Shown in pieces: positions 1 through 10,730 of a stretch of 35,571 nt of DNA (within the stretch, counting starts at the first letter, position 1; each line of letters begins with the position of its first letter). The DNA is from Lingula anatina (Eukaryota; Brachiopoda; Lingulata; Lingulida; Lingulidae). The position numbers and the translations under genes are program-made. Below the pieces are notes generated by a model. It was not told the origin of the DNA. It searched no databases and worked only from the letters and a program-made list of their open reading frames with translations. The stretch spans positions 152,429 through 187,999 of the forward strand of contig NW_019775855.1 in NCBI RefSeq assembly GCF_001039355.2, in the 5' to 3' direction.

Positions 1-29
1 TACATCCATATTATTTTGTGTACTCTCAG

Positions 30-907
30 GTGCCTGCTACAACTGTAACAAGAGTGGGCATATCATGCGTGACTGCCCAGAGGAGCAGGGAAATAAGAGC
101 TGTTACCGCTGCAACAAGGAAGGGCACATTGCACGGGACTGCCCCGAGGAAGCTGTCAAAACTTGCTATCGTTGTAACAAGGAAGGTCACCTGGCTCGCG
201 ATTGTCCCGACTCCCTGGAGTTTGGTGGTGGGAGAGAGTGTTATAATTGTGGAGAGAGTGGTCATCTGGCCCGAGACTGCCCAAATAATACAGATGGAGG
301 TAGACGTGGTGGTGGAAGGAGAGGCGACAGAAGTAGTGAAACTTGCCACAAGTGAGATTATGTTTTTATTTGTATAGTTGTACCCTCTTTCTGGAGTAAT
401 ATGATAGATTGTTATTTTTTAAAGTTTCTGCTACTTTATCCTGGCTGTATAGTTTGAGTGCTTGTAAACCAAGACCACAGTAAGTGTTAATTATAATATG
501 GTCTTAAGCCTGACCCAGCCACAAACCCACAGTTTTGCCCACTGGAAGTAAACTCAATATTGTTGTCCTGACTGACAATACATGTTCTCTATTCTCAACA
601 GTGTCGCTCAACACTGCTGCCGTTTCATAAAGTAGTTCAAGTTGTTCAGAAATTTCTTAAAAGATTCATAAAACAAAAGACAAAGACCAAGTATGGAGCT
701 CAAGATTGGTTCTATTGAATCATGTTATAATGACATATGTTTTGTTAGGATATTGGGAACAAAGCAATTTATCAGTTATGTTATATTAACAGGTGTGGTG
801 AAGCTGGTCACTATGCTAGGGACTGTCCAGAAGCCAAGAAGGATGTCCAGTGTCGCAAGTGTGATGGCTTTGGTCACTTTGCTCGTGAATGCACTGCAGA
901 AGTGTAG
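30..907 (+). CDS. CNBP: CNBP, CCHC zinc-knuckle nucleic-acid-binding protein (3' part, two exons)
   Basis: Two exons are visible: 30-351 and 793-907, with an AG acceptor at 28-29, a GTGAGA donor at 352 and an AG acceptor at 791-792. The intron splits a Lys codon, and joining restores a zinc knuckle (CHKCGEAGHYARDC) across the junction. The 144 visible residues hold six CX2CX4HX4C knuckles; the first reads CYNCNKSGHIMRDC and the last CRKCDGFGHFAREC. A Gly/Arg-rich linker (GGRRGGGRRGD) separates knuckles 4 and 5. The stop is TAG at 905-907, giving the C-terminus TAEV. The family binds single-stranded G-rich DNA and RNA and acts in translation and transcription control in cytoplasm and nucleus. 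Vertebrate CNBP has seven knuckles and about 177 residues, so the start, the first knuckle and the first RG stretch lie upstream of the window. Identity as CNBP rather than another tandem CCHC protein rests on knuckle spacing and the linker position. Confidence 0.93.
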
Positions 908-2560
908 ATGGAGGCACAATGCCTAGGCAACTAGATGGAATTGAAACTAATGTTGATGGAGTGATAAGATATTTAAGCTATCTGACCTTGGTATTTGTTG
1001 TTCTGTTGTTACGAAGCTATTATACTTTTATAAGTATGGTTGATTTGCATGTTCAGTCCTTGCATAGAATGGGGTGGGTCTCATTTGCTTGTTTTTAATT
1101 TTAGAAGTATATTGTTTTTAATCCTTTTTGTGCTTGTATTCAATCACTCTTTAGATCAGTTTGTTAGAAAGAATTAAACAATATATTGCTTATATTGTTT
1201 AACTAATATGATATCATAGTTATTTATTTGAGCAAAGATTGCTTTCATATTGCAGCTTGTCATAATTTTGTACAGAATTATTCAAATGGCACTTTTTGAA
1301 TTTCACTCTTTTTGATAAAGAGGTGAAAGATACAGGTAGTAGAAAAAGTCCAGTGTATCTTCAGGGTGTTAATTGTAAAGCATAGAAAATTATTTATTTT
1401 GGAACCATTTTGTTTACCCTCAATATATACACAATATCACTAGTTATAAATGACATTTTTTCAGTGTACACTAAGGGTGGGGTTATTTGTTATATGACCA
1501 CTTTCGTAGCTGTAAATATGAATGAATGTGAAGTTGAATTTTGAATCAAAATATATACTTTCCCCAGTGGCCTAGTAAGTAAAGCAGTACAGTTGGGACT
1601 TGGGATGGAAGGCAGCCTGCATCACTTCCATTACATGCAGTGAAATGGAAATGTTTGTTTGCACTGTTGTAAGTTTACAATATGCTGTACTAATTTTGCA
1701 GTTGTGAGAAGTAAGTGGTGGGGAAAAATTCTAAGGCAGCCATTCTGCATTTTGCTAAATGCATCATTTTTATTTGTAAATTTTTTATCAAGCCATTTAA
1801 GATACTAACGTGTAAGTTATTTAAAGATTTGTTGCTTTGTGGGGTTGACATTTCTTATGAACTAAAATAGATTTTCTGGATAACATTTATCTGATTGAAA
1901 AGAGAAAATAGGAAAAAAATCTGAATTTCAAATGATTGGTTTACATTTCTATATTGCATTGATAAGTATTGTAACATCAAAACAGAAAAGAAAGTATTTG
2001 TTTATGATAAGTGTCAACAACACAAATTTAGCCATTAAGCTTGGAAAGCTGGTGTTTGGAGGTGGCAGTGTATAAGTAAGGTGATTTCAGGACCTTCCTC
2101 AAGGCTGCCCCATGGTATCTTCTTGATCAGGGCAGATTTTTCAAAGTTTACAAACCTTTTAATTTAAAGTGAGAGGAAGAAATTAGCATGACGGTTTGAC
2201 ACTTGTTAAGAATCTAAATTGTAAGAACCATGTTGAAGTTGGCATTTCTTGTGGGATTCATTGTTCACCTCATTTGCAAGACAAACCATTGAATGAAAAC
2301 ATAATGTCAAACATTTAAAGCCTTCTTGGGTGCAGAAAGAAACTGCCAAATTGTCTGATGCCTGAAAATTCATAGCTAACTCAATGCTTTGACATGTATG
2401 CTCAGTTGACAAGTGTAAAGATCTGTGAGCTTTTGAGAATATGACTTTGAGAAGGGGAGGATGAGGGTGTCACAAGTTTGGGGATGTTAGAGGAAGTAAA
2501 GGTAGGCATATTTTTTTGTATGAAGTTTGGTTTATATTCATAATCATAATCCTTATTTAT
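908..2560 (+). other. CNBP 3' UTR and convergent intergenic space
   Basis: No coding exon is seen here. The first plausible poly(A) signal downstream of the CNBP stop is ATTAAA at 1173-1178, so at least the first ~290 bp is likely 3' UTR. The rest is AT-rich sequence without recognisable structure. CNBP and REXO4 converge, so both 3' UTRs must end between 908 and 3543. The exact ends cannot be set from sequence. Confidence 0.4.
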
Positions 2561-2631
2561 TGTACCACCAGCGTTAGCGCTGGCGGTACACATGGTTTCG
2601 GTCTCGTCCGGATCGTTCCGCCGGCTCCGCC
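2561..2631. other. GC-rich block with a strong hairpin, ending at an N
   Basis: A block of about 70 bp is far richer in G+C than its surroundings and stops exactly at the single N at 2632. Its first 30 bases form a 13-bp stem (tgtaccaccagcg / cgctggcggtaca, one mismatch) with a 4-base TTAG loop. The rest (2591-2631) has several CCGG/GCCGG stretches. It could be a transposon end, a chimeric read end, or contaminant sequence at a contig junction. Unlike the other N positions, no direct repeat flanks this one. Confidence 0.5.
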
Positions 2632-2632
2632 N

Positions 2633-3543
2633 TGATAAAGAGACTGAATATGGCCAATTTAAAAACTTAAAAATTTTATTTAAGTTTATAAAATGGCAGT
2701 AATTTATTATTAATACAAGAATTGGAATTTTAAAATTCTCTTTGAAGTAGTCACCTGGAGAGGTGCTGAACAGCAATTGGGCTCTTTTTGCTAGATGTTG
2801 TCCCTCTGGTGTCCAGCATGTCAGCAGGATGAGGACAATATTGATCGGAAATGGTGATTTTTATAACAATAAATTTTTTACAAATATTTTTGTCTTGTTA
2901 TTTATTCCAGTGACACAACATGAAGATCCATTTGGCATTTTAATTCTTATTAATCAAAAATTCAAACAATTTCTCTGAATTATATTTCCAAGTAATGTGG
3001 ATGATAAAATTCTTTATAAATGTGGAATTAATCGCACTTAAAAACCCACTTATGTTAAAATTGCATTAAAAGAATAAACCAATTCTGTCCACAAATTACT
3101 TCACTTATGTAAGTGGTAGTAAATTCAATTTTACCTTACATGGATCTATTACTTGACTAACAATGTCTTGGTCATATGAGATGATCACAGATGGAAACAC
3201 CTCCATGTCTGCCATCTCAACTTAAGGGATTTATAGCAGTTAACATAATACTTTCAAAAAATCAATCAGTAAGTTGAAGACATTCAGTGTCTCTCCTCAC
3301 AGACATGCGTCTTATTCTTTGCCATACACTTCCATGAGGGTGGAGGTATCAGGTTTGCCTTTATAACAGATTTGTATGTCCATAAGTGATTATTATGCTC
3401 AAGGCCACATTTATATTCATCTACAATACATAGCATTCAAGGACGTCCTCTGTTCTGTTACAAGGTGTCATTTTGCTGAAGGCATTGCTGATCCAGCGCC
3501 TATCCATTCTTAGATTTTTGTGTGAAACTAATGCTGGCGAATT
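2633..3543. other. Intergenic / REXO4 3' UTR side
   Basis: This AT-rich stretch between the N at 2632 and the REXO4 stop codon contains no convincing coding exon. TTTATT (AATAAA on the minus strand) occurs at several places, for example near 2676 and 2897, any of which could end the REXO4 transcript. Confidence 0.35.
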
Positions 3544-6500
3544 TCACTGCATTTTACCGAGTACGTTTTTCCTTTCCTTAATGTCTCGTTCCCACTGTTT
3601 TCTGGTCATTGTGTATATTCGCATGGCAGCTTGAGCATCCTGAACCTGAAATACAAACTCATTCCTTGAAATTTCTAACATAAAGCAATCTTATAATTAA
3701 GTAACATCAAACCAGCTCTTTAAAGTTTAAAATTATAATGAAAATATATTGTATTCCCAATGGATTCTAAAGGTTGACTGTGTACTGAGGCACAGTCCAG
3801 GTTGAACTACAACATTACTCCTTACCGAATTGTGTTCCCCTTCTTGCACTTTGACACCTAACAGCTTGTCGGTCAGCTTCTTAAGAGAGGGCGTCTTCCC
3901 ATTAAAGAGTTTTCTGAAGGGTTTGTACCTGGAGGTGTCCCTGATTTGCTTCTTAGGATGATCTAAGTAGAGCACCTGAAGTAAGAGAACAAAGTTAACT
4001 ACTACATCTGGATAGGTTCAATGTCTTATCAACTTAATAATACTAGTGTACAATTACCGTGATTTATATTTAAGGTGTGATCATTTTCATGCTTATTAAC
4101 ATAAAGCTGCACAAGCTTTACAACAGACAAAAGGTTAGACATTACTTAATGACTGATTATCAACCTGGTACAATTTATAATTGTGAGTAATTCATTTTTT
4201 AAAAAACTGAGTACTTGAACATCACCAGTATTACACATGTTATAGGTACTTTGCATGGTGATATTGCAGTTGTCGTAAGTTACCTTGAAATCATTCATAA
4301 TGGCATGGCCAACTACCACTCGACCTTTGAGGATTTTGCCAACATCTTCTTGAACTGATTTAAAGTCTTCTCCTGTAATAGAAAGAACAACTTTTCAAGA
4401 GGAAATAAATTTTAAAGGTTAACAGATCAGATGGTGAATTAAATCATAGATGCGATTTTTCTGGGATTTTTTTTCCTTGGGGGGGGGGGGGGATTTCCAT
4501 TTTTTTTAAACTTCATTTTCTTAAATTTCTTTTTTTTAAGTTCATTTTTTACATTTTCTGGGATAAAAGCTCAACATTTTCATTTTTCAGCCCCCCCCCC
4601 TCACACACAAACACACACACACACACACAAAGCACATCCCTGTTAAATNGGGGGGGGGGGGGGATTTCCATTTTTTTTAAACTTCATTTTCTTAAATTTC
4701 TTTTTTTTAAGTTCATTTTTTACATTTTCTGGGATAAAAGCTCAACATTTTCAATTTTCAGCCCCCCCCCCTCACACACAAACACACACACACACACAAA
4801 GCACATCCCTGTTAAATTGAAATAAATAACACAGGTCTTAAAAAAAGCATCTTTAAAAACAAGACATGGACCTGTAAGTATGAATACACATCCTCAAATG
4901 TAATCACAAACAATTACCCTGCTGAAGTAAATCTTCCTTCCTGATCCCACTCACTGCCGTCCTGTAGTCCGTCACTTCCTCAGTTGGGGTGACGTATTTG
5001 TCTAGTACGCACTGTCCATACTGGTTCACAATGGACACTCTGGCCAGTATACTGTCCTTGCCCCCAGCTCCAACACCCACCATCTCACAGTCCATAGCCA
5101 GCACTTTGGTCAGCCTGACACAGATACAGATACAGGAGTCATAAAATTAAGGCTTCTTTTGCTTTTCTGATGATCATCATTACACTGTCTACACTGGTTG
5201 ACAGTGGACACTGGTCATAGCCTCCCTGACTGTCCTAACACCGACCACTTCACACTTCATGACTTAACCTTGATCAAGATGAATTTCTGAATGCTGAGGA
5301 ATCAGCACTTTGGGAAAATGGACAGGTTAATTTTATGAAAGCTGAGATATTTAATTCTTTATATACTTTCGTGTATAGGCTTCAAAAACTAATGCCAAAT
5401 AACTTGCACATATTAATCATAAATTGGCAAAATTATACATTATTCATGTATATTGATAGAAACCTGTAAATTTAGCTACTGGTAAGATATTAAGCATGAG
5501 CCCAAGGATAAGAGTAATATATCTATGTCATAAATTATATGGTTATTACTTTTTTTCAAAACTTTTTCTTTTTTCTTTTCATCATTTTCATTACACAAGG
5601 TTAAGTTGTAAGAGATACTGACCCTTGGTACGACTCTGGCTTTACAAGAGGATCAATTTTACTGCTGCTGCTTACTTTTCCCCTGTTTGCCTCCAGGAAG
5701 ATTTCATCCACATCATCAAACCATATGTCTGGTTCCCTAAAACAATATCATCCCATAATTGTTATACACAATAGCAATGGTTAACTCTTTCTCTGTTGAA
5801 GAATAATTTGTAGAAAAACTGCTGGATAGTTGAAACTGAAGGCATATTGGAAATATCAGAAAATAAAAAGTACAAACAGAAAAGCCCTTAAATCCTTTAA
5901 ATCTGAAATTTCATGAATAGTTATCCAAACAGAAATTCTCCAATATAATTCACCCTGTAAATAACCACATTTGTGAGTTTAAAAATATCTATACTATTGT
6001 ACTAAATCATACTTATTGCTGGACTGTTCCTGTCCTTCTTGTCCCATTTCTCTGTCTCCCTTTGTGTGTCTTTTTCCAAATTTATTTTTCTTTTTTCTAT
6101 TTGGATCATTCTTCTTTTCAACTTCTAATTTCTAGGAAAAAACAAACATTATGTGTTAATCATTATCTTATATCAATGTCCAAAATGAACATCTGAAAAA
6201 AATGCAGATGACATTTTACATCAGGTTAGTGATCTATAGCTAGATCAATGGATGTCACTATAAATTTTAGAAATCTTCAGAGTTAAATAATAATATTCCC
6301 AGACTGAATGTTGAATTTGATGCTTACTGCTACTAACTGTTTCCAATTTGCAGATGCCTGGTGTGCCTTTTTGGGAACTCTGCTGACTGGCTGAATTAAT
6401 TTTGTCTCTTTAACCTCTTCCGTTTCCCTTCTTTTCTTCTTCCATTTCATCCTTCTGTGTTTTAGTTTTCTTTTCAAATGTACATTAGTCCCTGCCTGAA

Positions 6501-6909
6501 CCTTCTTCTGCACATTTTCATTTCCTATGCCTGTATTGTGCTTCACTGAATCACTTGTTAATAAACTGCCTCTTGAATCAGATGTGGCTTTATCACAAGA
6601 CTGCTGTTTTTTTACATTTGTTTTAAAGGTCTTCTTGTGATTTTTCTTCTTTACATTCATGTGATCTATATGTGATTTGCTGTTAAAAGAACTGTTTTGC
6701 CCTTTATTTTCAAACTGCAGGCTAGTCCTCTGTTCTTTCACTTCTATGGAAGTTGGAGTCAACTTTTTAGTCTTGTGAGCATCTTTCAATTTTGATTTTA
6801 TTTTAGTGGTACTGTTCCCTTTGTTATGGATCTTTTGTCTTTTGGTATTAATTGCATCTGGTTGTTCAGAATGCTTTCTCTTTTTTGGCATTGTGGTCAT
6901 GATGAAAAG
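3544..6909 (-). CDS. REXO4: REXO4, RNA exonuclease 4 (DEDDh family), complete, seven coding exons
   Basis: Coding exons on the minus strand are 6900-6328, 6131-6013, 5736-5623, 5114-4918, 4372-4284, 3975-3826 and 3645-3544. All have GT donors and AG acceptors, and phases agree through every junction, giving 447 aa. Residues 1-191 are a Lys-rich, probably nucleolar-targeting tail ([13 protein letters not shown]) ending in the family NWK motif. [10 protein letters not shown] (about residues 235-244) is followed by the exonuclease domain. Exo I is MDCEMVGVG (Asp277, Glu279), Exo II is GHAIMNDFK (Asp362), and Exo III is [12 protein letters not shown] (His412, Asp417), so all DEDDh catalytic residues are present. 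The domain also carries [22 protein letters not shown] and [11 protein letters not shown], which match the REXO4/Rex4 subfamily. The yeast relative acts in rRNA processing, and a nucleolar 3'-5' exonuclease role is expected here. Human REXO4 is 422 aa. A good acceptor (ctttctatttag) at 6911-6910 sits nine bases before the ATG, so a 5' UTR intron probably lies upstream. An alternative start is Met4. Confidence 0.95.
4479..4817. repeat. ~170-bp direct repeat split by an N, in a REXO4 intron
   Basis: Copy 1 runs 4479-4648 and copy 2 runs 4650-4817, with the single N at 4649 between them. Each copy starts with a run of 14 G, then T-rich sequence, then a C run and a (CA)n tract, and ends in gttaaat. 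Differences are limited to tract lengths and one base (tttcatttttc versus tttcaattttc). It lies in the intron between coding exons 4 and 5 of REXO4. Exact abutment on the N suggests two overlapping read ends that were not merged. Confidence 0.85.
5183..5275 (-). pseudogene. Decayed copy of REXO4 exon 4 inside the adjoining intron
   Basis: On the minus strand this intron segment aligns by eye with the first ~110 bases of REXO4 exon 4 (5114-5000). The exon's ATGGACTGTGAGATGGTGGG corresponds to ATGAAGTGTGAAGTGGTCGG here, and the exon's GTGTCCATTGTGAACCAGTA to GTGTCCACTGTCAACCAGTG. Translated, the copy reads MKCEVVGVR in place of MDCEMVGVG, so the catalytic Asp is replaced by Lys. A deletion shifts the frame and a TAG then ends it. 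It carries no apparent role as an exon and is most simply an old tandem duplication that lost function. Confidence 0.7.
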
Positions 6910-7352
6910 CTAAATAGAAAGAGATAATCTTGGGTTATCATTTAATTACTTATATATGGAAGCACTTAAATTAACATCCAGTCCATCACCTTGAAATCAT
7001 CTGACCTACTGCAACTGATAAACAGCCATGCAATAAGCTACAACTACAGTTGTACATATAGGATCCAACACATGGTGGATCCTAACCTAAAATTAGGCAC
7101 TTTGATAACACATTAATAGGAAATGCAAAGGATTTTCCTTTTTTTCAGCACTTAACTACAGCTATTTTTTATTTATTTATTTTTTTTTTGCCTTTGCTAT
7201 TTAATAACTTATTTTTGCCTTTTATCCACTGCCTTTTCAACACCATTTACTTTTGCAGCAAAAACCAAAATAGCTATAGTTAAGTGCTGACAAGACTAAA
7301 ATCATCACATTACTGAATTGAGAAAACATACTGACTTGTGTGTATAAATGGG

Positions 7353-7403
<51 letters not shown>

Positions 7404-7564
7404 TGGTGTTTTAGAAGTACAAGCGTAATTACAGCTCAGCTTACACGATTTCTTAACATAAAACCCCTCTCTCAAATTGAATACAGAAATCCCACACTAA
7501 ATTGAGTACTATACCAATATCTTGTCCAAATAAGTAAAATAAACACACATTTGATATTAAAAGT
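6910..7564 (-). other. Putative REXO4 5' UTR intron and upstream region
   Basis: The sequence immediately upstream of the REXO4 start exon looks like an intron: it ends in a pyrimidine-rich acceptor at 6911-6910. A CGT/GTAAGC donor-like site on the minus strand near 7443-7438 is one possible 5' boundary. No conserved coding exon is seen. An inverted pair of 'tagttaagtgctga'-like segments (around 7148-7162 and 7274-7290) flanks a T-rich core and could be a small hairpin element. Confidence 0.35.
7353..7400. repeat. Compound (CA)n(GA)n microsatellite
   Basis: A CA tract runs directly into about 17 GA dinucleotides. It lies in the presumed REXO4 5' UTR intron. Confidence 0.95.
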
Positions 7565-7660
7565 CTGCCAGAGCGTGTTTGCCACTGGGCGCAGCCATGT
7601 TGTGACGTCGTCGTGGGTTGTCGTTGTGGAGCCACTTCCGGGTCAAGCTCGGGGTCACAA
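7565..7660. promoter_or_regulatory. Likely divergent promoter of REXO4 and the downstream + strand gene
   Basis: This GC-richer island between two oppositely oriented genes holds TGACGTCG (CRE-like), CACTTCCGG (ETS-type core) and, on the minus strand, AACATGGCTGC (YY1-like). These are typical of TATA-less housekeeping promoters. REXO4 reads leftward and the uncharacterised gene reads rightward. The positions of transcription starts are inferred, not seen. Confidence 0.5.
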
Positions 7661-7901
7661 GGGAAGAAAAGTGGAATATAATCACGGCTCTATTACTAAG
7701 GTACACAAAGACTGTGCTCAGGTGTAGTGTACTGGTTCATTGCCGAACGAAGACTCTCAAGGGCCGGGGAAGTTTTTTTACTACAGGCAAGTCTGTTAAC
7801 TGCGTTATTCTATTATCTGTTGTATATAATGTGAGGATATTTTTGAAAGTTTAGATAAAGTTGGGGATTAATTCTGAATAGATTGGAGTGTACCAGTAAT
7901 A

Positions 7902-8286
7902 ACATGTACATGCAGTGCCCGTAACTAGCTTTCAAACGCGTGTAATGTTAATACTAACAGATCATACATGGTAAATAAGACCTCCTCTCCACTAATACTA
8001 AACTTAAATAATGTGTTGGGATTGTATTACGTTTACTCGTACTTTATCAAAGTAATTAAAATTAAGCTGTTGTTAACTTTTTTCATTTGGATGCATGATA
8101 CATGTACTTAAAAAAAGTAAAAGAAAAAAAAGTGTAACCGAAGTTGGTACATGTATATTTGGTATTACATGTACTTGCTACCAAGTAGTTCAAGTGTTTT
8201 GATAAAGTTGACATAAATCTGCTCATGTTCACAGTATGTCTTTTAAAATTAACAGCAGGTACCAGCTAGTACATGCATGTACATGT
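7902..8286. repeat. Cluster of acatgtac-type palindromes
   Basis: ACATGTAC or close variants occur at about 7902, 8098, 8147, 8168 and 8268-8286 (gtacatgcatgtacatgtc). This palindrome class is common in some lophotrochozoan genomes. No function is implied. Confidence 0.5.
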
Positions 8287-8791
8287 CTTAATTTGCCAAA
8301 ATAGCCAAATCTGGCAATTAATTTAGATACTCGTACATTATGATTAACAAGAATGAAAAACAGGAATATTTAACTTGTTATTATATAAAGTATTTTAGTA
8401 ATGGACTGTTAGATAAATCTGAAAAAAAAAACCCCAGGTAGTAAAACACTTGGGTACATAGTGAGAAAGTGTTACGTTCTTCATATGTGCGGTAGTAAAA
8501 ATTATTATTTATACTGTTAAAGTGTGTAGCCAGTTTCACACTGTGAAAATAATTTGCCCTTAGAATTATACCTTTTGAGCATCATATACCTTTCATATTT
8601 TGTTTTCGTCTTCAAATAATTATTTTGTGAACTTTGTCAAGGCATACAGTATGTAATAGTACATTACCATTGTGAATTTTCTATTTTCATGTGAATTATA
8701 TTTTAAATGGTGATGATAACAGTGGCTCATCCTCCATTAAAATATCAGTACTAGCATATTACTTTATGGGATTGTGAACTTTTGGTCGATA

Positions 8792-8808
8792 CCCCCCCCC
8801 CCCCCCCC
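8792..8808. repeat. Poly-C run (17)
   Basis: A homopolymer of 17 C lies just upstream of the N-associated duplication at 8835. Long G/C homopolymers lie next to several assembly breaks in this window and may have caused them. Confidence 0.95.
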
Positions 8809-8834
8809 TGCCCTAGCCTAGTCTCCAAGTAGAA

Positions 8835-9371
8835 GTAACCATGTCCATAACTTGAGTGCTTAATAAACAGTGGTTAACAAACAGTCTTGCCAAACAGTCA
8901 ATAACACATACACATAAGCAGTGACAGGCACAGTGTTTTCATCTTTATATCAAGTCCTTTCTGTTACATGTGCAGGTACATAACTTTTCATTCAATGGTG
9001 GTGACATTAAAAAAGTTTTAAACTTTTACAGAATTTCAACACTTTTTCTTTGATCACTAGGGTATACTTTTTGTATCTCCATAAATAAAGACAAAACTAT
9101 ATNGTAACCATGTCCATAACTTGAGTGCTTAATAAACAGTGGTTAACAAACAGTCTTGCCAAACAGTCAATAACACATACACATAAGCAGTGACAGGCAC
9201 AGTGTTTTCATCTTTATATCAAGTCCTTTCTGTTACATGTGCAGGTACATAACTTTTCATTCAATGGTGGTGACATTAAAAAAGTTTTAAACTTTTACAG
9301 AATTTCAACACTTTTTCTTTGATCACTAGGGTATACTTTTTGTATCTCCATAAATAAAGACAAAACTATAT
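8835..9371. repeat. 268-bp direct repeat split by an N
   Basis: Copy 1 (8835-9102) and copy 2 (9104-9371) appear identical and have the same length. The single N at 9103 separates them. This is the signature of an overlap left unmerged by the assembler rather than a genomic duplication. Confidence 0.92.
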
Positions 9372-10395
9372 TTTCTATATTTTCTTTTCCACTGTTAAAG
9401 AGATTTATAACAACTATTCGTATGAGATTCAAATTCCACAGTTAATACATTGTAAACAACACATAGAAAATAATAAATAAAATCCAATCTGTGCTTGCCA
9501 TTGGACCAAGTGGACCTTTACGGGTGGTTACCCTCTGTAACAATCTTAGGAGATTATTACAAAAACCACACTTCAAAAAAATCAACAATTCAATAACCAT
9601 TGGAAAGTATGGGGAAATTGTTGTTGACCCCAAGAAAATGCATTTTATGGCACTTTTACCCACCAAAATAAAGAGCTGTCATACCTTTAATTTTTAGTCA
9701 CCTTAAGTTTATAATGGAGGTGGAGAATATAGTGAATTTCACTTGAATGGTAAAAAAGTGAAAATTCAGATCTTAAAAATGCAATAAGATATAGTAACTT
9801 TCTTGACAGTTTTGGATAACATATGCTGTGTTGATTAAGGGGAAATTGCTGAAATTTCATTTGGTTATATAAACGATACATTGCATCAATAGTAGTTGCC
9901 ATGAAACAAACCCTGTTTGGTGGGGCCTTAAGCTACATTGTATAACACATGGGTGAACAAACCAATCTTCCTGGTTATCTGTACATAAGCCTTGCCAAAT
10001 ACATGTAGTTGAATTTAGTACCAGTAAATATAAACATATACTGAGCATATACATGAATTGTATAGCCTAAAAGAAGCTTGGAAAGCACATGCACTCTTTA
10101 TGTTTTAACAAGGTGTTAACTGGCAAAATATATATTTATAAAGGAGAGAACTACAGTGTATTTTCACTCCACTGTAATAATGAAGTGTATTTCATACATG
10201 TATATTATGCTGTGTGGTCTCTTTTTTGACCATTTGTAATATGAGTCATTAAATTTCTATCATGTCAAAACATAATTTGTCTAAATTTGATAGATCATAA
10301 TCTTAGAGTCTTAGACTATGTGAACATGTATGTAAAAAGTACAGATAAAATAAATAATTAAATTTCAATAAGATATTACTTTTTTGATTTTTCAG

Positions 10396-10680
10396 AAGTA
10401 ACAGTATATCCTTATAGCTGAAATCATTAGGACTGGAAAATATAGCAAAATGGCTTCAAAATATAAGTAAATGATTGTGTCCCATAAGAGATAATGGAAT
10501 CAAGATTTGGTTCAGAATGAGAGACTCTGGTGTCTGGATGCCATGTCGGTGATCAGTACATCTTCAGTGTCCACTTCCTCCAGTGGGACCTTCACCTCTC
10601 AGGCAGGTGCTGGCACTCCAGGGGAACAGAAGGCTGCAGTGCTAAGGGAGTTGCTGATATGGAGAGGAGTAGACTTGAGG

Positions 10681-10730
<50 letters not shown>

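Larger units (their letters stand above)
7661..10395 (+). other. Presumed 5' UTR exon and first intron of the uncharacterised gene
   Basis: No coding exon is recognised between the promoter-like region and the acceptor at 10394-10395. A possible non-coding first exon could end at the CTAAG/GTACAC site near 7700. The interval contains palindromic ACATGTAC/TACATGTA clusters (about 7902-8286), a 17-base C run, and the 268-bp direct repeat at 8835-9371. Confidence 0.35.

Noticed and set aside
26-349. 107-codon minus-strand frame over the CNBP exon
   Set aside because: Antisense shadow created by the repetitive zinc-knuckle codons.
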